The notes under the pieces are model-generated. The model ran no database searches. It was not told where the DNA came from and saw only the letters and a program-made list of their open reading frames with translations. The position numbers and the translations under genes are program-made. This document shows positions 1-10,721 of a stretch of DNA of 64,000 nt, piece by piece (the first letter of the stretch is position 1; each line of letters begins with the position of its first letter). The DNA is from Eunapius fragilis (Eukaryota > Porifera > Demospongiae > Spongillida > Spongillidae), in the NCBI GenBank assembly GCA_963681505.1, contig OY811971.1:1642090-1706089 (forward strand). Reading direction: 5' to 3'.

Positions 1-227
1 GTTTCATACTAAGATAGATACCTTTTTGCTTCATATGCACAACCTAATCCTAAAACTTGATAATTTTAATAAACTAGTACATAGAGATGTGCAATAGAAA
101 TATGTGGTAAAATATTGGGCAATTAGTTTAATTTCGTTTGTAAGATACAAATGATATTATGGATGCAAAATAACTCTCTTAGTGCTTGAGATAGACAAAT
201 AGTTAGGTCCACATTTATTACTCTCCG
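1..227. other. AT-rich sequence without recognisable feature
   Basis: No reading frame, repeat or RNA gene could be recognised here. Confidence 0.4.
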
Positions 228-501
228 AACCCCCCCTTTTCCAGACCTGGCTACGGGCTTGAAAGCCGGGGGGGGGGGGGGGGGGGGGGAGGGGGAGGGG
301 GTGCTGTCCGCTTCAGGCCCGATACGAAAAGCGGGGGCGGGGCGGGGCTGATTTACGGGAGGGGCAGCACATTGACAATGAATGTATGCGAAGCCAGGGG
401 CGGATACAGAATTTTTCGTAAAGCAGAGACCCGCGATCCGAAAAGCGGTGAGTGCGTGCGGGTGCTGTCCGCTTCAGACCCGATATGATCAGTGCGAGGG
501 G

Positions 502-532
<31 letters not shown>

Positions 533-545
533 TGCTTGCCGTATG
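228..545. repeat. G-rich debris with hAT-like ends
   Basis: The stretch contains G runs of about 22 bases (268-289) and 29 bases (503-531) and two copies of a GGGTGCTGTCCGCTTCAG motif near 299 and 461. The segment near 393-408 (CAGGGGCGGATACAG) resembles hAT terminal inverted repeats. The start (CCAGACCTGGCTACGGGCTTG, shortened here) resembles in inverted form the sequence beside the G run at 34480. It is probably remains of non-autonomous hAT elements. No pair of ends with a target duplication could be fixed. Confidence 0.4.
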
Positions 546-1289
546 ATGATACGATGATTTATATATTCGTTTGCGTGCATGCCTGATAGTGCGTGGGGGT
601 GGAGCGGGGGGCGGTATTTCATATTGAATGGTGAGCGATGCACTGAAAGTTATTTCTACAATAAAGGTCTGTAGATTTTACAGATTACATCTATTGGTGT
701 ACTCAATTCTTGAGTACACCAAGGCATTTCTCACAGAGGAAGAGGGGAGGGGGCAAAGAGGTGTGACATGTACATACACAGGCCTACATGGGAAGAGGGG
801 AGGGGCCAAAAGGGGGTCACATTACTGCTGTTTAGTAGTTAACTCTTTGGATGCCACATGAGTATCCGTGTAGCTCCATATAGTGTGCCAATCAAACTGT
901 AAATAGCCTTGAAGTTGCTGACTAATTGTATCTATATAGTAGAGACCCCTCAGTCCCCTGGAGTCATCCTAGTGCCCAGGCCTCCTAGGAGTTGTCCCTG
1001 GAATGGGATGGTTCCCATGTCTCATGCAAGTGGCCCTGTGAGACTCCAAGTACTCAGTAGTGCATTATTTAGAACGAATACTCACACCTATGCTTACTGC
1101 TGACTAATACATACATCCATGCATTAAGCCAACATGTCACCTCTCCTCCTCCAATAGAAACGTGCAAACCAAAAGGTAGTGTTGTGTTAACAGTTTAGGT
1201 AAGGTACCATAGGAATGTGCAAGGTGGTATTAAGCACAGCCCTTCACACACAATTCCCCCAAATCCAAGTCCATATGAGTACATATGAT
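546..1289. other. No recognisable gene
   Basis: Only short frames lacking homology or coding character occur here. Two similar purine-rich segments near 735-760 and 790-815 suggest a small local duplication. Confidence 0.35.
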
Positions 1290-1299
1290 CCCTCTATGG

Positions 1300-1432
1300 G
1301 GTGCTTGTGTATGTGCGTGTGTGCATGTGCATATGGTGTAGGGGTATGCATGTGTGTGAGCATGTGTGTGTGCATGTAGGGGCAAGCATGTGTGTATATG
1401 TGTGTGCATGTGTGTGTGTGGTGTATGGGTGT
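1300..1432. repeat. Imperfect TG-rich microsatellite
   Basis: Interrupted TG/TGTGCATG repeats. The open frames on either strand here (poly Cys-Val or His-Thr) are repeat artefacts. Confidence 0.7.
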
Positions 1433-1821
1433 GCGCATGAATTGGCATGTGGAGATCTTGTGGGACGTGTTTATTGTGAATAAGAAATAAGCAATACATT
1501 ATACATTGTATTAACCAATGGGTGTGTGTGACATGTGTGCAATAATGGAACTTAAACATCAAACCAAGCAAACTGTACGAAAATGAGTACACACTGGAGT
1601 CACACACATAACTTACATGATATGCATAAGGACACATGCACACATGTTAATAAACATACACCTATGCATGTGCACACACACACATCACATCTAGTTTCTT
1701 TGAAGGGTTCTGTACATAAACAGCCAATCGGATCAGCATGTAGGTCAGCTGTTACCAAGTCCACCCCTTTAGATGCCAAACCAACCAATCACATAAAATT
1801 ACCAGTCCTCTATCCCATCTC

Positions 1822-2345
<524 letters not shown>

Positions 2346-2589
2346 ACGTGGTACGAGTTTGGAAAATAGTTTTGTTCTCTAAAGGAGGGATGTGGTCATT
2401 GAAGGAGGGATGTGGGCATTGAAGGTGGGTTGCATTTTGGTATACTATAGATGAAGTCGGCGGCGAGCTTAATGTAAGCATCATCCTATGCGACTCTAAC
2501 CTCGATGGGCGGTACGAACCATTTATGTTAAAAACTGCAGCGATGGCGTATCTCATTACTCACTACCCTCGACCAATGGTTTGTGCGTT

Positions 2590-4566
2590 TTCCCCTTTTT
2601 TGTGTTGTTAAGCATGTTGCTTTGCAGGGACAAAAAAAACCTGAAGTTTATCTTCTATACACTTCGTTGTCTGTGCCCATCCCTTCCAAGTGTATACGTA
2701 ACGACAATGGTGAGGCAACGTCTCCACCAAGGATTTACAGAACCTACTAGGGTAAGCTATGCATGAACTCTTTATGGCATAATTCATACCATTGGACAGG
2801 CATTTACAGATATTCGAGAGCCATCCAAATGAGCAGCATTCGTTCATCATAGCAGATGTGTAACAGTTTCAAGTATCACAGTCATCCTCCCACAAGCCAA
2901 CACATGGATAGGGCACATCTACAAGCACACTGAGGATGGAAAGTCACTTGTTGCACTTGCTGAGGAGGTAAATTTAAGCAAATGTTGTACGGAAAGATGT
3001 TATATTAATGTTACTGGACAAGACTACATAGCATTTACAACACCACACCAACTGAAGACCAAGTCTATGTGTTGTGGTGGCGTTGCAGTTGTCATGGTAC
3101 CATTGATCTTGGCTCCAGTAATCTGTTTTTTATGTGACAACCCACGTGCAGCACAGATATGCAACCATCTATATAGGATATTCTACTTACAAGTTCTGTC
3201 GGGTGCGTATGGTAAGTGGTATTAAAGGTGTAGATAAAAATGACATCTATGTTCTATTTCAAGCTGACTCAAGGGATGACCATATATGTGTTGGTGTGAG
3301 ACGGAGAAGATGTGATACAATTTGCTACAGCGAAAGATCATGTCAGAAAGGCAAAAAACACATTACGGACCGAGTATGGTGTATGTGAGGAGAATAACCA
3401 TTTCCTTAAACTTCCGTTAGACTTACATGGGTGTATTAGCTAATAAGTTGTTGGCAATTTATTGTTACAATTGTATTAATGGTTTTTAGGTGCATTCCTG
3501 TGGAACTTGTGCACACCTTGCTGTTAGGACCATATAAGTACCTCCTACCGGCCAAAATGGCAAAGCTAACACAGAAAGAGCGTGCAGAACTTTCAGCTCG
3601 CATTTCTGCCTTCCAAACATCAGGTTGAATTAAGAAAATGTTTAACAATATTGCTAAGCACTACAAGTCCTTCGTTGGTAGAGATTTTAAAGCTTTTGCA
3701 CAGTTAGCTCTCTTCGTGCTGTCTCCTTGTCTCCATCAGAAAAAGAAGTTTGGCTGGCCCTGTCTAAGGTATGCGCATTTACACATTTCATGCTAACATT
3801 TACTACTCCCTTATACGTATTCAGGATGGCATATTCAGGATGGCGTATTGCGGGAATTTTGATCCAGAAAAGATGGTGCCCTAGACTATCTGTTTGGTGT
3901 GGAGTCCAAAGAGGATAAAAATATATATGAACACTGCATATGGCAAGTTAATTTATTTTTCTCTGTACTTAATACATTGTTGATCGAGAATCATTGTTTG
4001 ATAGCAATACAGTTCAGAAAAATATGCAGTCTTGACTCTACAATGTTGAGCATTGTAGAGATTGGAGAGATCTCCTTTAACATGCTTCCAGAGAACTTTG
4101 CAGTCCTACTACCTCATGGATTGGACAGAGTGCAAGTCTATGTGGTGACACAATTCACAAGCCAATTCCATTGTAAGTTATTATTCTAGTTAAGGATGCA
4201 GAATTATCTTTAACTGCAACTTACACAGGAGATAGGAGCTCTGATCGGCTGTTTTCAAGTCCACACCACCACAACATACTGTGTTGTGCGTCACATGGAA
4301 CCTGTTGTCGCACCTGATGGAGTGCCACTCTTGAATGAATTGACTGCCCTTTGATGACACGAACAACTATTGTGAGATTCATGCATCCCTTCAGTACAAG
4401 TTGTCAGGTCTGTTTCTGTTGTACATCAAATGTGATAATGGATATAGACTCCAGCACTACAACACCTGTTGAACGACAGCAGGTCTCTGTCACAAAAACT
4501 GTTTTTCAACATGATTGGAAAAATGACCGGTATTGTTTGAATGTGAATAGTATGCACACAGACACG
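2590..4566 (+). pseudogene. Plavaka-like (CACTA/KDZ-type) transposase, decayed multi-exon
   Basis: Several short coding blocks on this strand, separated by stops and likely short introns, match in order the pattern I know from Plavaka-type transposases, best described in fungi. One block (about 3485-3635) reads IPVELVHTLLLGPYKYLLP and is followed by a segment ending FQTSGL. The next (about 3655-3770) contains VGRDFKAFAQLA in shifted frames and then SEKEVWLALSK. A later block (about 4430-4555) holds a FQHDWKNDRY...NVNSMH tail. At least one nonsense codon and frame changes separate the blocks, so no complete protein is made. Family assignment rests on remembered motif patterns. The DDE residues could not be placed. 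Confidence 0.5.
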
Positions 4567-4669
4567 TGATGCTTGTTTACATGTCCAGCAAAAAGGATGA
4601 TGGATTAAATCTGATTTTGAACCCGGTTTTAAGACTAATATCCGTTTCTCATGAAGGGAGCACGTCCCA

Positions 4670-5300
4670 TTCCCAAACCATGGTCCAGCAATTGCGGACA
4701 TCCATACACGTCTATGCATTGAAAACGCATGTAATGTATTTGATTGTTTTCAAGCATTAACGCAGTAGGATAATATATATAATGCATTATTTTATTTTTC
4801 GCTTTCATTATGCGAGCAGGAGAATCAACAACAAAATTAATTACTTTCGCTATTACGTAATATTTTCTTAAGAGGTCAATAATGATTAATAACATCAAAT
4901 GGTGGGCGCGCCCTTATAGTACTGGTGCATGTGCGAGTGGGAGGAGCGTGTAGTTTTCTAATTGTGCCCTTGGTTCAATACATTTGAATATTTCTTTCAT
5001 CGGCGTGGATAGACGATAGATGAACGTGCGCTCGGCGTGCATCTACCTGTTTGCTACTACTGCGTAAGTTAACGGTCCGTTCCTTCATACCTCATCCCGA
5101 TATGCGCAATGACACACCACGCGCACGCGCGCACACACATTCCTACATACTCCTAGCTCTTTTTCCTGGGGTGCACATTAGGAAGAATCACTTTAGCTGA
5201 TGCTGATTAAATGTTCTGTACACAGGGCAAGAATGGGTTAAATATCTATCTCTAGCCGCTATTAGTCAGCTGTGTCGTCTGGGTGTGGTCTGTACCCTGG
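4670..5300. repeat. Dispersed repeat A, copy 1
   Basis: About 600 bp is closely similar, in the same orientation, to 13450-14070. Shared landmarks include a GGACATCCATACACGTCT segment, GAGCAGGAGAATCAACAAC, a TTGAATATTTCTTTC segment, GTAAGTTAACGGTCCGTTCC and TAGCTGATGCTGATTAA. Here it follows the Plavaka-like pseudogene. At the other site it follows the thioredoxin-MYCBP2 gene. It may be the terminal non-coding part of a mobile element. Confidence 0.75.
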
Positions 5301-5401
5301 GCAAGATTGGGTTAAATCTATCTAGTTGAGTTGCCTGGGTGTGGCCAGTACCATGGGCAAGAATTGGTTAAATACCTCCAGTTGTGTTGTCTGGGTGTGG
5401 C

Positions 5402-5441
<40 letters not shown>

Positions 5442-5456
5442 CACTGTGTGTGTGTG

Positions 5457-5514
<58 letters not shown>

Positions 5515-5850
5515 TCCCAGCTCTTTTCCTAGGGTGTTTATATTAGGAAGAATCTTTTTAGCTGATGCTAATGTAACCTGTTGGGTTGATCTGTACCCTG
5601 GGCAAGAATGAGTTAAATATCTCAAGCTGCTAGTCAGTTGTGTCATGTGGGTGTGGTCTATACCCTGGGAAAGATTGGGTTATTATTTAAATCTCTCAAG
5701 CTGCATGCTGGTCAGTTGGTCTGGGCAAGAATTCAGATTCTCGTTGTTTTAATGTCTGGGTGTGGCCTGTACCCCAGAAAGGGCCACTGGTCATTGCAAT
5801 GCCTGGGTGTGGTCTGTACACAAGCGCACGCGCGGACGCACACGCGCGCG

Positions 5851-5928
<78 letters not shown>

Positions 5929-5935
5929 CTCTTTT
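5140..5935. repeat. Satellite-like block with TG/CA microsatellites
   Basis: A higher-order repeat of about 365-415 bp begins near 5143, 5508 and 5923 with the phrase CTCCCAGCTCTTTTCCTGGGGTG. Shorter units ending GGGTGTGGTCTGTACCCTGGGCAAG occur six or more times inside. Microsatellites are TG (about 5403-5442), CA (5459-5511) and CG grading into CA (5842-5926). A further single copy of the leader phrase lies at about 13925. All frames here are repeat artefacts. Confidence 0.75.
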
Positions 5936-6880
5936 CCTGGGGTGTAATGTATATTACTAATATTATATTCATCTCCAAAGCCTATGTACATATGTGGTTG
6001 TGTATTCTTCTGCCTACATGTAACTTTATCTGATTGTGGGATACTTGTATTTGCCTCTATTTTTTATTACAGAAATGAAAAAGTACATGGTATCTCCCAG
6101 CTTGCTAGGTGAAGCTTGCTGTGACCATTTCATGGGCATCTGAGTTGGCAAACGTCTTCTTCAAGCATGACATTATGATAAAGCGCGTAGTGTGCTTGAA
6201 GTCTTTTCAACTCTTAATTCCAAATACGATACTGCAAGATAGACATGCAGCTGGAATAGTTTTTATGAACATGTAAACTGTGGTTGATAAGGTACATACA
6301 TGTACAACCAGGACGATGACATAAAGCAGCAGTGTGGAGGCTGTGCTCACAACTATAGTATGTTTAGTAAGATTTTGCATTATCTTGCAAATTCTTACTA
6401 TACATTACATAAGCTGTTAATACTTATAGGCATTTTTTTATTGGAGGAGACCTGACATTTGGGTTTAATAGTCAACCCAGCAAGAAAATAGCTGAATGTG
6501 CATATTTGCAGTTTTATTGATACTTGATTTAATAAAATAGCAATAGGAATACAAATCTGGCATCCAAAGGTCTAGAAGGCAGGGTAACCTCATGAAGTAT
6601 CTGCGGTATATTAACACATGTAGATAGCTTTCTTGAATGAGAGGTGTTCGCTATTAATCGAAGACACCCAGAACAGTTAAAAGAATCTTGCATATACCTC
6701 CAACCAAGCCCATGCACCCTGAAGAATATGCATGAATGAATGCAAATTATCGTTACATACGCGTTACTTACGTCACCAAATATGTTGCACTACAAATATA
6801 TACCACGTGAGCGATATACCCTGCCTTCTTTCCTCCGTCGCTCGTTTTCGTCCCGCTTATTACCCTCTCGTCCCCAAATA
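5936..6880. other. No recognisable gene
   Basis: AT-rich sequence with short frames only. Nothing in it could be assigned to a family. Confidence 0.35.
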
Positions 6881-6916
6881 ATGACGTAAAGCGAAAAACA
6901 AAACACATCGCGCGCG

Positions 6917-6947
6917 TGACGTCAAGTATGTGCACATACTTTATAAA
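6917..6947 (+). promoter_or_regulatory. CRE-type site and TATA box
   Basis: A perfect palindromic TGACGTCA (6917-6924), the binding site of CREB/ATF-type bZIP factors, lies 15 bases before TTTATAAA (6940-6947). The ATG of the thioredoxin-like exon follows 41 bases after the TATA-like box, a natural core-promoter spacing with a short leader. A second half-type TGACGT occurs about 35 bases upstream. Stress-linked control of a redox protein would fit, but this is inference. Confidence 0.5.
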
Positions 6948-6988
6948 CATCGTTTTTCCTTCATTCATTTTAACCCGCGGCATATCAA

Positions 6989-7273
6989 ATGTCTCTGCTG
7001 GACCTTTTACTCGCAAAGGCCCTCGTAGATAGCCTGGCGCAGGCCGCTGACACGCCTGAAAACTTCAAGGAGTTGAGGCCTATCCCCGCGTCCTGGCGCG
7101 GTTTGAAGGAGACATGTAAAAGGGGGAACAACGTCATTGCGGTCGACGTCACGAGGAGCGATAACCAGGCCTGTCGCAGGACTCAGCAGATCTTCCTTCA
7201 ATTGGCGAAGAAACACGACGAACTTACATTTTTCCGCGCCGAAATCGATGAGTTCAACTATACGTTTCCAGAG
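6989..7273 (+). CDS. Thioredoxin-like domain, exon 1 of a thioredoxin-MYCBP2-module gene
   Basis: Codons 1-95 of a probable 269-residue protein. The frame opens at the first ATG after a TATA-like box. Residues 48-95 follow the thioredoxin pattern: a beta strand (VIAVDV), the active-site loop, a helix (QIFLQLAKKH) and a strand (FFRAEIDEF). The usual C-x-x-C is replaced by C62-R-R-T65, so only the first cysteine remains, as in monothiol relatives. The exon ends at GAG/GTATCG in phase 0. The frame after the donor carries no thioredoxin end, and the missing part (strand, cis-proline, strand) is found in phase 0 at 12814. The frame has no stop or frameshift although its neighbours are decayed. Splicing across 5.5 kb is inferred. 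Confidence 0.65.
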
Positions 7274-8559
7274 GTATCGTATGTATTTAAAAAGTGTGTA
7301 GAGCTCTAATGAATTCGACATTAAGTGGCACAAAATGGTTTCTTGCGCTGGCTCAGCTGAATCCAAGCCGGCGGAGATTAAATAAGGTTAAATGATGCAT
7401 CGCGCATGGCCATGGTATGCATTGAAAACTTTTTTTTTTGTTGTTTTTTACATTACGTAATATTGCGCAAGTTTTAGTCATCGTTTTTGACGTAATCATA
7501 ATTCGTGGGCGTGAGTGGGGGTGTGTGTCCCTCCCCACAGATTTTTCCATATCATACTGATTTCATCACAGACAATAGGCTTCGGTCTTTATTTATTCTA
7601 AACGTTTTATCCTACAATACGCAAAATCGCCTTCAAGCTTCAAATAAGGGAATTTAATTAGTGGTTAAATGGTTATCAACCCCCGCACCCCGGTCCAGTT
7701 GTCTCATCTGTGAAAGGAGATTAGTCTCGTACCCAGACCCACATCGCAGCTGCGGATGGAATACATCACCGCCTACGCGAGTAGTGGGTCTGGTGTCCTC
7801 CTGTACAAATTTCTGTCCAGCGATTACATAATAGCCGGCATACACGGGTCAACTTTTGTTGAGCAACAAGTTGATTGTGCGATGAATGCAATTATATTTT
7901 TAGTAAAACATTAGTTTACTGATATTTTACAAGAAATTTACAAAAATTCATTTGTTGCTCTACAAAAGTTGACCCCGTGTATGCTGGCCTTAATACATTC
8001 AAAGTCATGTATGAATAATATTATCTTCCGCAAGAATGCAATTAGTGTGTTAATGCTTTAATTAGCAAGCTACTACATTTCTGGACCTCTCCCTTCTTCG
8101 TACAATATCTTCCCCTATTAAGGAAGCGATTATCAGTGCACTTAGCATTGGTATCACCCGATCCTAAACGCCAGCTTTTTGAATTATCTCTCATAAGCGA
8201 TGTTATTCTGGTCAAAGTAAATGTAAGCTATATGTTGCATCACAAGTGCTGGGTCACAACCTGCGGTGGGGAGCATCCCGCCAAGGCCTGCCCAGCAACT
8301 GAAAGATCATCCTGACAAGGCTGCATCTCCTGACGGTGTGTCCATGGACCTCTCTTTACTTTCACTGCACACACCCTACATCGGACCTCACTTTCCTTTC
8401 ACTGCACGCAACCTAATTTCACTGTCCATTACTCCACAATTGACAATGTGGTGGGGCTCCTTAGCAGATTTGAAAAAGGAGCCATGATGGCAGTGCATTC
8501 AGAATGGTTCCAATTCAGGCCGCTGAATGGAGTTCCCATTCAGAGGCCATGATTGGAAC

Positions 8560-8995
8560 CATTCTGAATGCTGATTTTGAGGAGGCTCCACCACCATATC
8601 TATCCTAATTCTGAAGCCAGAGCTGACATACGATGGTGGAACAGCTTCCTACCATCTTGGACGGAATGGCATTTCTATATTCATCTCCCCAGTTTGGAAC
8701 TATCCAGAGTCCAATCCAGTTGTACACGGATGCCTCTGGCACCTGTGGTTATGCATGGGGACTGGTTCAGAGGCAACTGCCCACACCAGTGCCTCAAGAG
8801 CTGGCAGAGCTCTAGAAGGTCGCCTGAGACACCTCCTCCACAGAGCTGTGGCCCCTTCAACGTCGACCCTACAGGGCAGGGATCAGAAAGTACTATGCCT
8901 TCTGTCACAAATTTAACCTGACCACTCTGCCAAGGAATCAAGCACTCCATCAACCTTTTTACTGGGTATCTCAGTCAAACGGGGAGTGAGGAAGG
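8560..8995 (+). pseudogene. Tyrosine-recombinase (DIRS/Ngaro-type) retroelement fragment
   Basis: Three shifted frames join into the pattern at the RNase H/recombinase junction of DIRS-like elements. About 8620-8665 gives RWWNSFLPSW. About 8665-8810 gives SSPQFGTIQ and LYTDASGTCGYAW, with the RNase H aspartate in YTDAS. About 8830-8980 gives LHRAVAPST and then AGIRKYYAFCHKFNLTTLP, typical of the N-terminal SAM-like part of the tyrosine recombinase. Frameshifts and a stop (about 8814) break it, and the rest of the element is missing. It probably came along inside the outer Mutator-like element or inserted into it. Confidence 0.6.
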
Positions 8996-9453
8996 ATCGT
9001 CTATGGGAGAGGTAAGTTTATCAAAGTGGGCATGCTTACCCCTCTTAACTTTGTGGCTCAAGGGGTAGGGACATGGTAGTGAAGGCAGAAGGGGGCGTTG
9101 AGGAAGCTGCTCTCTCGCGACCTGGAGTGGTGGGTCCTCTCGCGCCGCTTGAACTTCTTCTTGCATGCGTCGGAGTCGCTGGACTCAGACGACGAGCTTG
9201 CTTCTCACCTAAGATGAGGATCGGCTGTGACATCGTTTCTCGCTCTTTGCCTTTTTAGCGCAATTGTGAGTGCCTTGCTTCGTACCCCTAGAACCGATAG
9301 CTCGTCAAATAAATACCCATAGCAGATCAGAACGCCGTAACCTGTTGGTAAGCTTACGAACGTGTCCCAACCACGGTCCGCGTCTTCGATGACTCGGAAC
9401 TGTTCGTCCTTAACTTTGGCATACCCCATACGTTCACCCGCCGACTGAATCGC

Positions 9454-10260
9454 ACGTATTACTAGTCTCGTACCCAGACCCAGATTCCCAACAGCTGCGG
9501 ATGGATTACATCACCGCTACGTGGAAAGTGGGTCTGGCTCATAGGTCGAACTTTTTTGTTCTGCGGATCCTGAGTGTTACACAATCTTTGTGTCGTCACA
9601 AAAATGGGGTGTCGTTTTTTGTCGTCATATACTAATTATCGTGTCGTCATAACTAATTACCTGGCTCAAAACACAGAAAGAACGTGCATTCCACCGCGCG
9701 CCTAGTAAGAATTAGGAAGCACCCAACAGGGCACATGCATGTCCTTTTATGACTGTGGCATGAGAAACAGTATACCTTAAACAATTTAGTTCCAGAAAGC
9801 ACGCAGGAAGCAGCTGCTCCAAAAGATAGAAAAGAACGTTGAGGTTGAGGTTTTTCGGGATGATAGGGGCAGGCGGCCTGGCTTCCATTCGCCTCTCCCG
9901 TTCTCATCGAGTTTCTAGCCGTGCGCAGTCGCGGGCGCGTCCTTGTCTTTGTAACGCTCCTGCCCACCATGGCGGCTTGTTTCCTCAGACCCGAGCGGGT
10001 ATTAAAGCCTTAAAAACAGTCACCCTTGAGAAGGCTCCAATTAGAGTACTACTATAGCTAGCTATGGAATGCAATTACACTCGTAATTAAGTAGCACCGT
10101 GACGTCACTACGGGCTGCAATTTGATTGGTTCTCCAATATCTAGGATCCACAGAACAAAAATGTTCGACCTATGAGCCAGACCCACTTTCCACGTAGCGG
10201 TGATGTAATCCATCCGCAGCTGTTGGGAACCTGGGTCTGGGTACGAAACTAACGTATTAC
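9454..10260. mobile_element. Inner Mutator-like element (9463-10251), nested
   Basis: Inverted ends of about 105 bp begin TAGTCTCGTACCCAGACCC at 9463 and end with a near-perfect complement at 10251. They are flanked by the 9-bp direct repeat ACGTATTAC (9454-9462, 10252-10260). The end sequence is a variant of the outer element's end, so both belong to one family. It interrupts the RecQ-like fragment inside the outer element, so it inserted later. Confidence 0.8.
9653..9970 (-). CDS. Unrecognised 105-residue frame inside the inner element
   Basis: The frame starts at an ATG in a GCCGCC-ATGG context (end 9970) and is Arg/Thr-rich at first, then hydrophobic and Cys-rich. I do not recognise it. 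The good initiation context and CG-rich start could mean that a host promoter and first exon piece was carried by the element. It could equally be chance. Confidence 0.25.
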   Translation of the reverse strand: MVGRSVTKTRTRPRLRTARNSMRTGEANGSQAACPYHPEKPQPQRSFLSFGAAASCVLSGTKLFKVYCFSCHSHKRTCMCPVGCFLILTRRAVECTFFLCFEPGN

Positions 10261-10721
10261 CTGTACATCATCCATCTCTAGCCTTACCGCCATAACCGAT
10301 AACTTCGATTGATAACTAGAATATGCAATTAGCGCATACCTCAAATCTGATTGGTCGCTACAACATTCCGGCGCAACTGGACAGAAATTTGTACAGGAGG
10401 ACACCAGACCCACTACTCGCGTAGGCGGTGATGTATTCCATCCGCAGCTGCGATGTGGGTCTGGGTACGAGACTAAAAGGAGATAGGCATAGGAGATCGC
10501 TAGCACTTAAATCATCAATATTTTACAGCACAGCGCTGGTTTCTATTCCTGCGGTCATGACTTGCTACTTAGACGTAGCTAGACGCTGGTTTGCAACATA
10601 AGTCTGCAACTGTTTATGGGAGACTTGCAAAACATGGCGACTCCCCACCAATAAATCAAGCTGATAAATACATTGTTCCTTTCGACGAACAACTTCTTAA
10701 CTGTTGAGGTCGAAGAGACCA

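Larger units (their letters stand above)
9205..10293 (-). pseudogene. RecQ-like helicase N-terminal fragment, split by a transposon
   Basis: On the minus strand an ATG at 10293 starts a short frame (MAVRLEMDDVQV) that continues, exactly across the 9-bp duplication of the inner element, into 9462-9205. The second part reads AIQSAGERMGYAKVKDEQ, then a stretch ending VFVSLPTGYG-like in type (here TFVSLPTGYG), which matches helicase motif I of RecQ relatives. The lysine of the Walker A loop is missing (VLICY follows directly), and the frame ends shortly after. The downstream helicase motifs are absent. Two parts: 10252-10293 and 9205-9462. It is probably a captured 5-prime gene piece, already damaged. 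Confidence 0.55.
7713..10484. mobile_element. Outer Mutator-like element (7722-10475) with 9-bp target duplication
   Basis: Inverted ends begin TAGTCTCGTACCCAGACCC at 7722 and finish with its complement at 10475. The inverted similarity continues for about 100 bp, including a GTGTCCTCCTGTACAAATTT segment. The element is flanked by a perfect 9-bp direct repeat AAAGGAGAT (7713-7721 and 10476-10484). Duplications of 9 bp and long inverted ends are typical of Mutator-like transposons. No transposase was found, so it is non-autonomous. It carries a DIRS-type fragment, a RecQ-like fragment and a second nested element, and lies in the intron of the thioredoxin-MYCBP2 gene. Confidence 0.75.

Noticed and set aside
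5318-6033. Many Cys-Val and His-Thr frames on both strands
   Set aside because: Translations of TG/CA repeats, overlapping in several frames.
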